DNA of 64,000 nt from Auritidibacter ignavus (GCF_003703835.1 NZ_RDQR01000008.1:28098-92097); one strand, 5' to 3'. Positions 7,819-16,665 are shown, numbered from the stretch's first letter. Program-made: numbers and translations. Notes: generated by a model not told the origin, from the sequence alone.

Positions 7819-9417
7819 ATGATTTCTGCTCATAATCTGACCGTCACCGTTGGCTCGCGCACCCTGCTAGAGGACGTGAGTTTCCGTGTGGACCGCGGTA
7901 CCCGGGTCGGTTTAGTCGGGCGCAACGGGGCCGGCAAGACCACGTTGACCAAGGTGTTGATGGACGAGGTAGTCCCAGCCACCGGCGAGGTGACCCGAAC
8001 CGGATCGGTCGGATATCTGCCACAGGATCCACGGTCGGGCGATCCCGAGCAAACGGCGCAAGAACGGATTTTAGAAGCGCGTCAGCTCGGAGAACTACTC
8101 CGCCGGATGCGCAAGGCCGAGGCGGAGATGTCGTCGCCAGATCCCGACGTGATGGAACGAGGCATCAAGCGGTACCCCGCCGCTGAGGCCGCGTTTATTT
8201 CCGCCGGAGGCTACGCTGCCGAATCGGAGGCCAATGCCATCGCCGGGAACTTAGGGATCGACGCCGAAATGCTGGAACGGCCATTGAAAACGCTCTCTGG
8301 TGGGCAACGTCGCCGAGTTGAATTGGCCCGGATCCTCTTCTCAGCTCCGGACACCATGATTCTAGACGAGCCCACTAACCACTTGGATGTGGACTCGGTG
8401 GAATGGTTACGCGACTACCTCAAAACCTACTCCGGGGGGCTAATCGTGATCTCTCACGATCTGGCATTGATCGATGAAGTGGTCAATACCGTCTTTTTTC
8501 TCGACGCCACGCGCAGTGTCATTGACATTTACAACATGGGGTATCAGGCCTACCTGAAACAGCGTGAGGATGATGAACGTCGGCGTCGCCGGGAACGGGC
8601 TTCAGCGGAGAAGAAAGCAGCGGCTTTGTATGCGCAGGCCAATAAGATGCGCGCGAAGGCGACCAAAGCGGTGGCCGCCCAGCAGATGGCTAAAAGGGCC
8701 GACAAGATGTTGGAGGGACTGGCCGAAGAGCGTCACACCGAAAAGGTGGCCAACCTACGATTTCCGGCTCCAGCCCCGTGCGGTAAGGTGCCTCTGTCGG
8801 CCGAGGGGTTGACCAAATCCTATGGCACCCAGGAGGTGTTCACCGGGGTGGACCTGGCTATCGACCAGGGGTCTCGCGTGGTCATCCTCGGCTTCAATGG
8901 GGCCGGTAAAACGACATTGCTGAAGCTCTTAGCGGGATTGGAACAGCCTGATGCGGGACGGGTCGTTCCCGGACATGGCCTGCGACTGGGGTATTACGCC
9001 CAGGAACACGAGACGCTGGATGTCAACCGCACGGTGCTGGAAAATATGCAACGCTCCTCGTTGCACCTGGACGATACCGCGGTGCGAACTGTGCTCGGAT
9101 CATTCTTATTTTCCGGCGACGATGTTTACAAGCCAGCCGGGGTCCTTTCGGGTGGCGAGAAAACTCGCTTAGCTTTGGCAACCTTGGTGGTGTCCTCGGC
9201 CAACGTGTTGTTGCTCGATGAGCCAACCAACAACTTAGATCCGGCATCTCGTGAGGAAATCTTGGACGCGATCCGTCGCTATGAAGGTGCGATCGTGTTG
9301 GTGACTCACGACGAGGGTGCGGTCCAGGCCTTGGACCCCGACCGCGTGTTGATCCTGCCGGACGCCGATGAGGATATGTGGTCAGAGGACTATCTGGACC
9401 TGGTTTCACTGACCTGA
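7819..9417 (+). CDS. ABC-F family ATPase (ribosome-associated)
   Basis: Cytosolic protein with two ABC domains and no membrane part, the ABC-F layout. First domain: GRNGAGKTT, LSGGQRRR, MILDEPTNHLD; second: GFNGAGKTT, LSGGEKTR, LLLDEPTNNLD. Between them is a long, highly basic helical linker (around residues 250-300) corresponding to the P-site tRNA interaction motif. Such proteins act on the ribosome, as housekeeping factors or in antibiotic resistance; sequence alone does not decide. Length is 532 residues from the ATG at 7819, with AAAGG 8 bases upstream; an upstream GTG at 7741 adds unconserved residues. Related genomes often have this gene close to the SUF operon. Its 3' end overlaps the convergent HNH gene by 28 bases. 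Confidence 0.92.
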   Translation: MISAHNLTVTVGSRTLLEDVSFRVDRGTRVGLVGRNGAGKTTLTKVLMDEVVPATGEVTRTGSVGYLPQDPRSGDPEQTAQERILEARQLGELLRRMRKAEAEMSSPDPDVMERGIKRYPAAEAAFISAGGYAAESEANAIAGNLGIDAEMLERPLKTLSGGQRRRVELARILFSAPDTMILDEPTNHLDVDSVEWLRDYLKTYSGGLIVISHDLALIDEVVNTVFFLDATRSVIDIYNMGYQAYLKQREDDERRRRRERASAEKKAAALYAQANKMRAKATKAVAAQQMAKRADKMLEGLAEERHTEKVANLRFPAPAPCGKVPLSAEGLTKSYGTQEVFTGVDLAIDQGSRVVILGFNGAGKTTLLKLLAGLEQPDAGRVVPGHGLRLGYYAQEHETLDVNRTVLENMQRSSLHLDDTAVRTVLGSFLFSGDDVYKPAGVLSGGEKTRLALATLVVSSANVLLLDEPTNNLDPASREEILDAIRRYEGAIVLVTHDEGAVQALDPDRVLILPDADEDMWSEDYLDLVSLT

Positions 9418-10910
9418 GCTGCGCCCATGCCGGAGAAGTAATCGTTAGCTTCCCCATCCGATCGGTCGCGACCTTGCAGGTCCTCGGAAGGTGTCGGAGC
9501 GTTGGGATCGGCCGGACCGGCGGGAGAATCGTCATCGGGTGGGTCGTTGGAGCAGGTTTCACAGCGCGGTGATTGTCTCTGCTGAAACGGTGGTTTGGGT
9601 GGCGGTAACGGCCTGAGGCTACCGGGAAGCAACGGGTCGGTGGGGGCTTCATAGGTATGATTGGTGGGAGTGGTCACCTGCAGCCCGTCGGCATCGGACT
9701 CGTGCTTCCAGCCGATCTTCTCCTTGGTTTGGTTACACACCCGACACAGTCCCTGACCGTTGTCATAGCTGGTGGCGCCACCATCGGTGTGTCGCTGCGC
9801 GTGGTCGGTTTCTTCTACCGGGTTCTCGCAGTGCGGTGTGCGGCAGATATCGTCGCGCAGACTGATCATCTTCTTCAGTCCTGCCGGAAAGAGCCGGGAA
9901 CCGGATTCCATGGACACCATTTTGCCGGTCTGTCGATCGACAAAGAGCTTGGTAAGGAACAGCTTGGCCTCGGGGTTGGCCAACCATTTCCGAACGGTGG
10001 CTGCGGGCACGGGGCCCTGGCCGGCAATCATGGCGGGGGTGTTATCGTCGCCGAGGAATGCGTCGGCGGTGAGCACGATGTTGACCTGGGCAGCGACATT
10101 ACCGGCCTTGGACTGCCCGGTGATGCGTTCGACCAACAGGTCAGCCATGATTTGTTCAAGAGTGCGGTGATCGGCCGGACCGTGCCGTTCTAATGTCGTG
10201 CGTTGGGTGGGCGCGAGGAGTTTCTTGGCATCACGTTCTAAGGTGTTGTAAACAGCTGCAACCTGTTCGGAGGGCAGATACGCGTTAAGGTTGGCCATAC
10301 CGGGGCCAGCGCTCCCCGTGGTCACACGTCGGTTCTTGCGGGCTGTAGCCGCGCGACGAGCGAGCTGGTCGGCGTCGAGCCGTTGAGCATGGCCACGTGA
10401 CCGCTTGCCCAACTGTCTGGGTGAGAGCCGACCGTATTGGTCGCTGAGCAGATCGTCGATCTCGGTGATGATCCTGGGGGCCAGGCCACGAACTTCCCGG
10501 GATAGGGTCATAGCGTGGGCTTCGGAGAGCTCCCCGGAGCGCATGGCACCGAGGGCACCGGGCATGTGGTCGGTGATGGTACGGGCGGCGTTGAGAAATC
10601 CATTGCCACGTTCGGGGGATTGTTTGCGTGCCATGGCGATCTCGGCCCCGAGCCCCGAACCACGCCGATTCTTGGGGATGCCGGCGGCTTTTTCGCGGTC
10701 CAGACGGAGCTTCTCTAACTGGGAGGCGGCTTGAGCCTGCATGGCCACAGCCGTGGCTTGGATTTTTTCCAAGGTTGAGATGACATCGATCGCGGTGGAT
10801 TCGTCGGTGAGCGTCAAGGATTCGGCCAGCGCCCAATGGTGCTGGTGGAGCGTGGTGAGCTCTGCCAGCACGGTCTGATCGGAGTTCTCGCGGGGAATCT
10901 GTGGGCTCAT
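9390..10910 (-). CDS. DUF222 and HNH endonuclease domain protein (13E12-like)
   Basis: The 506-residue protein has an N-terminal DUF222 helical region and, near residues 385-435, an HNH nuclease domain with zinc-type cysteine pairs (CRTPHC and CRVC) around the motif ETDHAQRHTDGG followed by NGQGLC. The C-terminus is Pro/Asp-rich and probably disordered. The family (13E12 repeat proteins in mycobacteria) is multi-copy in actinobacteria; its role is not settled and it is often treated as selfish or horizontally spread. The start at 10910 is supported by a TAGTGT box 7 bases upstream. No terminal repeats are seen around it. The 3' end overlaps the convergent ABC-F gene by 28 bases. Confidence 0.88.
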   Translation of the reverse strand: MSPQIPRENSDQTVLAELTTLHQHHWALAESLTLTDESTAIDVISTLEKIQATAVAMQAQAASQLEKLRLDREKAAGIPKNRRGSGLGAEIAMARKQSPERGNGFLNAARTITDHMPGALGAMRSGELSEAHAMTLSREVRGLAPRIITEIDDLLSDQYGRLSPRQLGKRSRGHAQRLDADQLARRAATARKNRRVTTGSAGPGMANLNAYLPSEQVAAVYNTLERDAKKLLAPTQRTTLERHGPADHRTLEQIMADLLVERITGQSKAGNVAAQVNIVLTADAFLGDDNTPAMIAGQGPVPAATVRKWLANPEAKLFLTKLFVDRQTGKMVSMESGSRLFPAGLKKMISLRDDICRTPHCENPVEETDHAQRHTDGGATSYDNGQGLCRVCNQTKEKIGWKHESDADGLQVTTPTNHTYEAPTDPLLPGSLRPLPPPKPPFQQRQSPRCETCSNDPPDDDSPAGPADPNAPTPSEDLQGRDRSDGEANDYFSGMGAAQVSETRSR

Positions 10911-10917
10911 GGCCACC

Positions 10918-10923
10918 ACACTA
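10918..10923 (-). promoter_or_regulatory. Putative -10 element, leaderless HNH gene
   Basis: Minus-strand TAGTGT, then 7 bases (GGTGGCC), then the ATG at 10910. This spacing places the transcription start at or next to the start codon. Confidence 0.45.
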
Positions 10924-11080
10924 GGTGGGGGACCATCATGGACGGCTGATGGGGATGATGATTGTGGAGTCCTGGCCGCAAAACCGCCACATGTGGAGGC
11001 TACCGCCGACCGATGCGAAAGCAGTACTAGGTTGGGAAGATTGAGCACGTAGGGACGATCGCGCACGGTGCAACGTGCGG

Positions 11081-11977
11081 TCAGTATCCCATCATCTCGT
11101 CTTCAATTTCCTCATCGGTCTTGGAACCATCACGGCGACGCTTGACCGGCTTGGCGCGCTCGATTCGCTGGGCGGAGAGGAAACCTTGTTCTTCGGTTTC
11201 TCCGGACATCTCGTCTTCGCGACGTTGAATGGCCTTCAGACGGGCCATATAACCCCAGACGACGAAGCTCATCAACCCAAAAGTGAACCACTGCATCGAA
11301 TAGGACAGGTGCGGTCCTTCATCCCGCTCGGGCGGGGGCAGTTGTTGGGGCGTGGATTCGGCATCGGGGGTTTCGCTGGCCATCAGCCCATAGGCTGCCT
11401 CGGCGATATCGTCGTCGACGAGATTATTGATCGCCGGTAGATCAATCGAGGCGACTTGGCCGGCGGGGGCCTGACGTTGCAGGGTGGGCTCGCCGTCGAC
11501 CACACGGGCAATAAGCTGGACGGTGCCTCCCGGCGGGTCGGGGACGGCGTCAGGACCATCGGCGCCAGCACCGGTGGGCAACCAACCACGGTCGATCAGG
11601 ATCGTATCGCCTTCAACGGTGCGAAAGGGTACCAGCACCTCATAACCGGGGCTTCCAGCTCGGGGCCGGTTGCGGGCCAGCAAGGTGTCGTCCGTCAGGT
11701 ACTCGCCCTCTATACTGACCGGGGTCCATTTGTCCTGCTCGTCGAACTCGGTAAACATTGAGGAATTTTCGGCGTAGGGGACCGGGTCTTGATCGTAATT
11801 GGCCACGATTTTGTTGATCTCATCGAGCTTGTGCATGCGACGATCCATCTGCCAGTCGCCAAGGAAGTAACAGACCACCGCGAAGAGGATGCAGAATATG
11901 AATCCGGCGATCCAGGGGCCGGATAAGAGAAACCGGAAGTCCAGCTTCGGTTTCGGGTCGGTGGTGTGTGAAACCAT
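11081..11977 (-). CDS. SURF1-family cytochrome oxidase assembly protein
   Basis: Membrane protein of 298 residues in the SURF1 family, which assists heme insertion and assembly of the aa3-type terminal oxidase. Two transmembrane segments bracket an extracytoplasmic domain: residues about 19-42 (PWIAGFIFCILFAVVCYFLG, ending in the conserved GDWQ) and about 228-248 (MQWFTFGLMSFVVWGYM). Between them lie family features such as LLARNRPRAGSPGYEVLVPF and ILIDRGWLP. The C-terminal 45 residues are charged and cytoplasmic. It follows an 86-residue protein by 11 bases on the same strand, and the three genes 11081-12773 look like one transcript. Confidence 0.92.
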   Translation of the reverse strand: MVSHTTDPKPKLDFRFLLSGPWIAGFIFCILFAVVCYFLGDWQMDRRMHKLDEINKIVANYDQDPVPYAENSSMFTEFDEQDKWTPVSIEGEYLTDDTLLARNRPRAGSPGYEVLVPFRTVEGDTILIDRGWLPTGAGADGPDAVPDPPGGTVQLIARVVDGEPTLQRQAPAGQVASIDLPAINNLVDDDIAEAAYGLMASETPDAESTPQQLPPPERDEGPHLSYSMQWFTFGLMSFVVWGYMARLKAIQRREDEMSGETEEQGFLSAQRIERAKPVKRRRDGSKTDEEIEDEMMGY

Positions 11978-11988
11978 GGACGTCTCTG

Positions 11989-12249
11989 TCAGAGGGGTCG
12001 GGTGAATTTCCAGAAAGTGCGCGCGGCGAGGAATTGTTCCAGGTACTGGCGATGGGCATCGCAGGCCAGCCAGGTCTTTTCCCGCTCGCGGGCGTGAATT
12101 TTGGGGTTATTCCAGACTATCTTCCATCGGGCGGTTTCTTGGCATCCGCGACGGGAACATTTCTGTTCGACCTCGGTCTGCCCAGCATCGGTGGCTGCCG
12201 AGCTGGCTGCAAACAGTTGGCCCAGCACGTCGTGTCCATGATCGGTCAT
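11989..12249 (-). CDS. Small conserved cysteine/histidine protein
   Basis: An 86-residue protein, commonly found beside SURF1 genes in Micrococcineae, where it is sometimes labelled acetone carboxylase without support. Visible are CSRRGC (Cys31, Cys36) and LACDAH (Cys63, His66), a spacing that could bind one metal ion, with an aromatic C-terminus (FLAARTFWKFTRPL). Its ATG overlaps the stop of the upstream DUF3099 gene by 4 bases, so translation is coupled. I cannot assign a function. Confidence 0.75.
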   Translation of the reverse strand: MTDHGHDVLGQLFAASSAATDAGQTEVEQKCSRRGCQETARWKIVWNNPKIHAREREKTWLACDAHRQYLEQFLAARTFWKFTRPL

Positions 12250-12773
12250 GACGTGCTCCGGTCAGCGCGGTCGACCCGGTCAGCGCGGTCGGCCCGGTTG
12301 TGGCCGGGATCATCCGCAAGAGGATCGGCGTGTTGGTTCTGCGGTGCCCCCGGCGACGCCTCCGCTTCCTCAGACGCATCCGGTTCCTCAGAGGGCATGA
12401 GCTGCCCGTAAAGCGCCGAACCCTGCGCCGACGACGAGGAGGAAGAACCGGGACTGGGCTCGGGTTGCGGAAGTGCCTGTTGATCTTCGACGGTCGTGGA
12501 TCCGATCTGTCGAGTGTTGTTGGCCAACACGACGGCGAAGTAAGGCAAGACCATCGCGGCAATGAAGAGCATCCAACGCAACCAGCCGTCGGCGAGCACC
12601 GCACCGATGAAGCATACGGTACGGATCGTCATCTGGATGGTGTAACGCCGGATGCGGCCGGACTGATCTTCGGTTAACGAGGTGTCGGCCGAGGTGATCT
12701 CGTACACCTCGTTGTCGTGCCCGCCACGACCGGAGGCCGGCCGCGAGGAGCGACCTCGGTGGTGTTCAGTCAT
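12246..12773 (-). CDS. DUF3099 family membrane protein
   Basis: A 175-residue protein with a basic N-terminus, the DUF3099 core (YEITSADTSLTEDQSGRIRRY), two transmembrane helices at about residues 57-95 and an acidic Ser/Glu-rich tail. The family is actinobacterial and uncharacterised. The start at 12773 was chosen because AGAAGG lies 7 bases upstream; an in-frame ATG at 12851 lacks a ribosome binding site. The tail ends in an Arg-Ala-Asp repeat encoded by tandem DNA repeats (see 12258-12293). First gene of the DUF3099, small Cys protein, SURF1 run; divergent from fabG. Confidence 0.8.
   Translation of the reverse strand: MTEHHRGRSSRPASGRGGHDNEVYEITSADTSLTEDQSGRIRRYTIQMTIRTVCFIGAVLADGWLRWMLFIAAMVLPYFAVVLANNTRQIGSTTVEDQQALPQPEPSPGSSSSSSAQGSALYGQLMPSEEPDASEEAEASPGAPQNQHADPLADDPGHNRADRADRVDRADRSTS
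12258..12293. repeat. Tandem 18-base repeat inside the DUF3099 gene
   Basis: Two adjacent 18-base units starting CCGGTCAGCGCGGTCG differ at one base, and a third copy begins at 12294. On the coding strand they give alternating RAD/RVD triplets at the protein C-terminus. Such a stretch is prone to length change. Confidence 0.7.
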
Positions 12774-12868
12774 CGGCTTGCCTTCTGGGTGGGTGCCATA
12801 GCGCGGTTGGTTGTCCCGTTTTGTCTCGTTATCCTGCAAGTCATCCTCCATTGTCCCACTTTCGCCCG

Positions 12869-12874
12869 TAGAGT
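12869..12874 (+). promoter_or_regulatory. Putative -10 element upstream of fabG
   Basis: TAGAGT about 90 bases before the fabG ATG, in the divergent gap with the DUF3099 gene; expected leader about 80 bases. No clear -35 box. Confidence 0.3.
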
Positions 12875-12962
12875 GGACACTGATCAATCCGGGTGTTTCT
12901 TCCCCGGTGAACGCCCAATCCCGTACCGTCGTGAAATCGTCCCCTCGCACCAAGGAGCAGAG

Positions 12963-13703
12963 ATGTCCGAGCAGTCTGATCAGAGCCCGCAGTCCATAAC
13001 CGCCCGCACCGTTTTGGTTACCGGTGGTAACCGGGGGATCGGCCTGGCCATTGCCGAAGCCTTCCGGGATGCCGGAGAGCGCGTGGTGATTACCTCCCGC
13101 TCCGGTACCGGTCCCGAGGGGCTAGAGTGCGTGACAGCCGATGTGACCGATATGGCCTCAGTCGATGCGGCCTTTACCGAGGTGGAAGAAAAATTCGGGC
13201 CGGTCGAGGTGCTGGTGGCCAATGCCGGGATCAACGACGACCAGTTGTTGCTACGGATGGACGAGGACAGCTTCTCCAACGTGGTCGATACCAATCTGAC
13301 CGGTGCTTTCCGGGTGCTCAAGCGCGCTGCTAAGGGCTTCATCCGGGCCAAGAAAGGTCGCGTGGTGCTGATCTCGTCGGTGGTGGGCATGTTGGGCTCG
13401 CCGGGGCAGATCAACTACGCGGCCTCGAAATCGGGACTGATCGGCATGGCCCGGTCGTTGACCCGGGAACTGGGATCCCGAAATGTGACCGCCAATGTGG
13501 TGGCACCGGGATATATCAATACGGAGATGACCGAGTCGCTGGACGAGGACTTGAAGAAGAAGTACAAGACCCAGATTCCGGCGGCGCGTTTCGCCGAGCC
13601 GTCCGAAGTGGCCGGTGTGGTGCGTTGGTTGGCTTCCGATGAGGCCAGCTATATTTCCGGGGCCATCATTCCGGTCGACGGTGGTTTGGGGATGGGACAC
13701 TGA
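12963..13703 (+). CDS. fabG: 3-oxoacyl-ACP reductase FabG
   Basis: NADPH-dependent reductase of fatty acid elongation (beta-ketoacyl-ACP to beta-hydroxyacyl-ACP). It is a classical SDR of 246 residues with TGGNRGIG nucleotide-binding loop, NAGIND, catalytic Ser in LISSVVG, and Tyr152-x3-Lys156 (NYAASK), followed by the family tail PVDGGLGMGH. AAGGAG at 12952-12957 sits 5 bases before the ATG at 12963; a longer reading upstream has no ribosome binding site. In mycobacteria the equivalent reductase (MabA) precedes the enoyl reductase InhA; here the next gene is another SDR of a different, atypical kind. Confidence 0.95.
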   Translation: MSEQSDQSPQSITARTVLVTGGNRGIGLAIAEAFRDAGERVVITSRSGTGPEGLECVTADVTDMASVDAAFTEVEEKFGPVEVLVANAGINDDQLLLRMDEDSFSNVVDTNLTGAFRVLKRAAKGFIRAKKGRVVLISSVVGMLGSPGQINYAASKSGLIGMARSLTRELGSRNVTANVVAPGYINTEMTESLDEDLKKKYKTQIPAARFAEPSEVAGVVRWLASDEASYISGAIIPVDGGLGMGH

Positions 13704-13769
13704 CCCGAACTGATCAGCTCTGATCGTGAGATATCGTCAGAGGGAATGGATACGAGGAGAAAGAGCATC

Positions 13770-14555
13770 ATGACCGAATTACCAGATCTCACCGGTCGCG
13801 GGGCGATCGTCACCGGGTCGTCTCGCGGGGTCGGAGCCGATACCGCGAAGTTTTTAGCCGAGCGTGGCGCCGGGGTGGTGGTGAACTACCGCCAGAAAGC
13901 ACCGCGGGCCAAGAAGGTCGTCTCCGCCATCGAGGAAGCCGGTGGCAAGGCGGTGGCTGTTGGCGCAGATATCACTGAGGCTCAGGGCCGGACCGCCATG
14001 ATTCAGGCAGCCACGGAGAATTTCGGAGAGCTGTCGATCCTGATCCTGAATGCCTCCGGGGGCATGGAATCCGATCTGGGTGAAGATTACGCCATGCGAT
14101 TGAACCGTGACGCCCAGGTGGCGCTGTTGACCGAAGCCGCTGAGGTGATGCCCGAACAGTCCGAGGTCGTGTTTGTGACCAGCCACCAGGCACACTTCAT
14201 CGATCAGGTTGATACCTTGCCGGAATACGAGCAGGTTGCCCGGTCCAAGCGCGCCGGAGAAGTGGCCCTGCGCGCGCAGATCCCGGCATTGACTGCCAAG
14301 GGCATCCGGCTGGTGGTCGCCACCGCCGACATGATCGAAGGCACCATTACCGCCACCTTGCTCAACCGCATGCGTCCCGGAGCGATCGAGGCACGTCGCC
14401 AAGCTGCCGGAAAGCTCTATACTGTGGCGGAATTTGCCGAAGAAATTGCCGGATTGGTAGGTCGCACCGATCTTCAGACCGGTCACACTGAATATGTCGG
14501 GGGAGCCGAGGACTTCTTGGCCGTGGCCGGCGATCCAGACCACGCAGAGAACTGA
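13770..14555 (+). CDS. Atypical SDR-family oxidoreductase lacking the canonical Tyr
   Basis: A 261-residue Rossmann protein with an SDR-type cofactor loop (TGSSRGVGADTA), an NxSGG motif in place of NNAG (LNASGG) and a Ser in VTSHQAH. At the position of the catalytic Tyr-x3-Lys it reads YEQVARSK: Lys160 aligns, but residue 156 is Val and the nearest Tyr is 153. It may therefore use a shifted Tyr or have lost reductase activity. It is read from ATG 13770 with AGGAGA 9 bases upstream; the ATG at 13746 has only a poorly placed site. It follows fabG by 66 bases on the same strand. Substrate unknown. Confidence 0.85.
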   Translation: MTELPDLTGRGAIVTGSSRGVGADTAKFLAERGAGVVVNYRQKAPRAKKVVSAIEEAGGKAVAVGADITEAQGRTAMIQAATENFGELSILILNASGGMESDLGEDYAMRLNRDAQVALLTEAAEVMPEQSEVVFVTSHQAHFIDQVDTLPEYEQVARSKRAGEVALRAQIPALTAKGIRLVVATADMIEGTITATLLNRMRPGAIEARRQAAGKLYTVAEFAEEIAGLVGRTDLQTGHTEYVGGAEDFLAVAGDPDHAEN

Positions 14556-14580
14556 TCAGACCGCGCTGGGGGCGGATCAG
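14552..14580. terminator. Convergent hairpin between the SDR gene and serB
   Basis: CTGAT...ATCAG outer stem and CCGC...GCGG inner stem with a GCTGGGG loop and a 4-base bulge. It overlaps the stop codons of both convergent genes. No U tract on either strand. Confidence 0.5.
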
Positions 14581-15608
14581 TAACCCAGTAGCGCCCGGAC
14601 CGGATCCAGGGACGCAATATCGAGTTCTAGATCCGCGTGCGGGCGCAGTGCTGGTTTGGCGTTGAAGGCAATGCCATAGTCGGCACGTTGCACCATCTGC
14701 ATGTCATTGGCACCGTCACCGATGGCGACGACCACCGCAGCAGTGGGCGGGTCGGTGGTTCCGAGGGTCTCGCGCCAGCGAGTAAGTTGCTGTCCTTTCA
14801 CGGTAGCGTCAACAACCTCGCCCACCACGGCACCGGTCAGACGGTCGTCGACAATTTCCAGGGTATTCGCCCTGAACTCGTCTAATCCCAGTCGGTGGCG
14901 GAGGATCTGCAGCACCTGGGTGAAGCCACCCGAGACCGCGCAGGCAGTTCCGCCGTGGGCGTGGGCCGCGTTGATCAGGTTTGTCGCGCCGGTGGTCGGG
15001 GTAGCCAGCTGGGCCACCTCGGCAATGACCTGGCGAGGCAGTCCGGCCAGCGCGGCGACTCGGTGGTGCAGGGACTGGCTGAAGTCGATTTCGCCACGCA
15101 TGGCACGCTCGGTCACCTCGGCCACTTCGGCTTCCCGGCCCGCGTGGGCGGCTAATAGTTCAATGACTTCTTGCTGGATCAGCGTGGAGTCCACATCAAA
15201 AACCAACACAACGGGTGCGGTGTTGAGGCGTTGTACCAAATCAGCCGGTAGCACAGCAACATGGAACCCTTCGGCACGATCCCCGGCCAGAGCGGACTCT
15301 AATGAGGCAGTACCTTTCTCGTCATGGTCCTCAGTCTGGTGATCCTGCCCTTGATCTGCAACCACGAAACGATAACCGGCCCACCCGGGACCGGCGACTG
15401 GCTCAACGTGGCGGGCTCTGGGATGCTGACACGCAACGGGCCGTGGACCATCAGCAGTTTCGGGGGCGGAATCTGAGCGGTAGAGCACGATGCGGGATCC
15501 GGCAGGGATATCCGACACCCCGGCCAGTTCACGCCCGGCGAGCTCGCCGACGTTCTGCTCGCAGGATTGCAACGCGGGAAAGCTTTTCCAGGACTGATTC
15601 GTTGCCAT
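14577..15608 (-). CDS. serB: Phosphoserine phosphatase SerB
   Basis: Last step of serine synthesis: phosphoserine to serine. The C-terminal 205 residues are a HAD-type SerB domain with the nucleophile motif VFDVDSTL (Asp138, Asp140), the Ser of AVSGGFTQVL and the metal-binding AIGDGANDMQM. The first 130 residues have no clear ACT-domain signature and include a His/Asp-rich low-complexity patch (DQGQDHQTEDHDEKG), unlike the usual N-terminus. Start at 15608 because AAAGGA lies 6 bases upstream; an in-frame ATG/TTG five codons earlier is inside that site. Divergent from an ABC ATPase gene, with overlapping promoters. Confidence 0.92.
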   Translation of the reverse strand: MATNQSWKSFPALQSCEQNVGELAGRELAGVSDIPAGSRIVLYRSDSAPETADGPRPVACQHPRARHVEPVAGPGWAGYRFVVADQGQDHQTEDHDEKGTASLESALAGDRAEGFHVAVLPADLVQRLNTAPVVLVFDVDSTLIQQEVIELLAAHAGREAEVAEVTERAMRGEIDFSQSLHHRVAALAGLPRQVIAEVAQLATPTTGATNLINAAHAHGGTACAVSGGFTQVLQILRHRLGLDEFRANTLEIVDDRLTGAVVGEVVDATVKGQQLTRWRETLGTTDPPTAAVVVAIGDGANDMQMVQRADYGIAFNAKPALRPHADLELDIASLDPVRALLGY

Positions 15609-15641
15609 GCCGATTCCTTTCAAGACCTACAACCGTGCTTT

Positions 15642-15651
15642 AGCCTAGTCT
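15642..15651. promoter_or_regulatory. Back-to-back overlapping -10 elements (serB / ABC ATPase)
   Basis: Plus-strand TAGTCT (15646-15651) ends 6 bases before the ATG at 15658, giving a leaderless gene. Minus-strand TAGGCT (15647 to 15642) points at serB with a leader of about 27 bases that contains its AAAGGA site. The two boxes share two bases. Confidence 0.45.
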
Positions 15652-15657
15652 GGAGAC

Positions 15658-16515
15658 ATGGCCTCTTCCGATACAGTTGACACGCCCGCCACGTCCCTGC
15701 CATCACCCCACGAATTTGATCCCCAACCCGACGCGGTGCTGGAATTTGCCGACGCGACGGTCGTGCGTGGCCAGCAAACCATCCTGGATGCGGTGAGCTT
15801 CTCCGTGACAGAAGGGCAACGCTGGATCGTGATGGGCCCCAACGGGGCCGGTAAGTCCACGCTGATCAACCTCGCTGCCACCCGGATGCACCCGACTCGC
15901 GGTAATGTCGCGATTCTGGGGGAGACCTTAGGCGCGGTGAATGTCTTCGAGTTGCGCCCGCTGGTGGGTGTGAGCTCAGTGCAGGTGGCCCGCCAGATCC
16001 CGGCCACGGAGAAGATCTTGGATACCGTAGTCACCGCGTCGTGGGGTGTTACCGGCCGGTGGACTGAAGAATATGATCAGCTTGACCTGGATCGGGCGCG
16101 CTGGTTGTTGCGTCGGTGGGGCATCGCTCACGACGGCGACCGGCGCATTGGAACTCTGTCCGAGGGTGAACTCAAGCGCGTGCTGATCGCCCGGGCGATG
16201 ATGACGGACCCAGAACTACTGCTCTTGGATGAACCGGCGGCCGGACTGGACCTGGCCGGGCGTGAAACGCTGGTGCGCTCCTTAGCCCAGCTGGCTGAGG
16301 ACCCCTTGGCCCCCACCCCGGTGCTGGTCACCCATCACGTGGAGGACATCCCCCAAGGCTTCACCCACGCCTTGGTGCTGCGCAACGGCCGGGTGGTTTC
16401 GGCCGGACCGATCGAAACGGCACTGACCGAAGAAACACTCTCGGAGGCTTTCCGGTTGCCGTTGCACGTCTCGCGTACCGCCGAGGGACGATTCACCGCC
16501 TTCGCCCGCGGCTAG
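15658..16515 (+). CDS. ABC transporter ATP-binding protein (stand-alone)
   Basis: A single ABC domain of 285 residues: GPNGAGKST (Walker A), LSEGELKRV (signature, Glu replacing the second Gly), LLLLDEPAAGLD (Walker B), VTHHVEDI (switch histidine). The first 27 residues are an acidic, Pro-rich extension. The family is close to the ModF/YlmA-like ATPases often found without a cognate permease, and no permease is next to it. The following gene, a TSUP transporter, is not an ABC subunit. Partner and substrate unknown. Confidence 0.85.
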   Translation: MASSDTVDTPATSLPSPHEFDPQPDAVLEFADATVVRGQQTILDAVSFSVTEGQRWIVMGPNGAGKSTLINLAATRMHPTRGNVAILGETLGAVNVFELRPLVGVSSVQVARQIPATEKILDTVVTASWGVTGRWTEEYDQLDLDRARWLLRRWGIAHDGDRRIGTLSEGELKRVLIARAMMTDPELLLLDEPAAGLDLAGRETLVRSLAQLAEDPLAPTPVLVTHHVEDIPQGFTHALVLRNGRVVSAGPIETALTEETLSEAFRLPLHVSRTAEGRFTAFARG

Positions 16516-16665
16516 GACCGGTTCGCAAACGCGCGACCGCAACACCCCCAGAGCACGTCCGGCCCATTCCTCGGATGGGTTCCCGTGCAGGGGGACGCAA
16601 ACCCTCACCTGAGCCGGATCGAGCCACGGCAGTGCGATCGACGTTACTTCTGGCCCACCGGACGG

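Noticed and set aside
9390..10910. HNH/DUF222 gene as part of a mobile intron or element
   Set aside because: No terminal repeats, intron structure or target duplication are seen; the family is simply multi-copy.
13854..14543. 229-codon minus-strand frame opposite the SDR gene
   Set aside because: Antisense shadow of a gene with clear SDR motifs; no similarity to known proteins that I can see.
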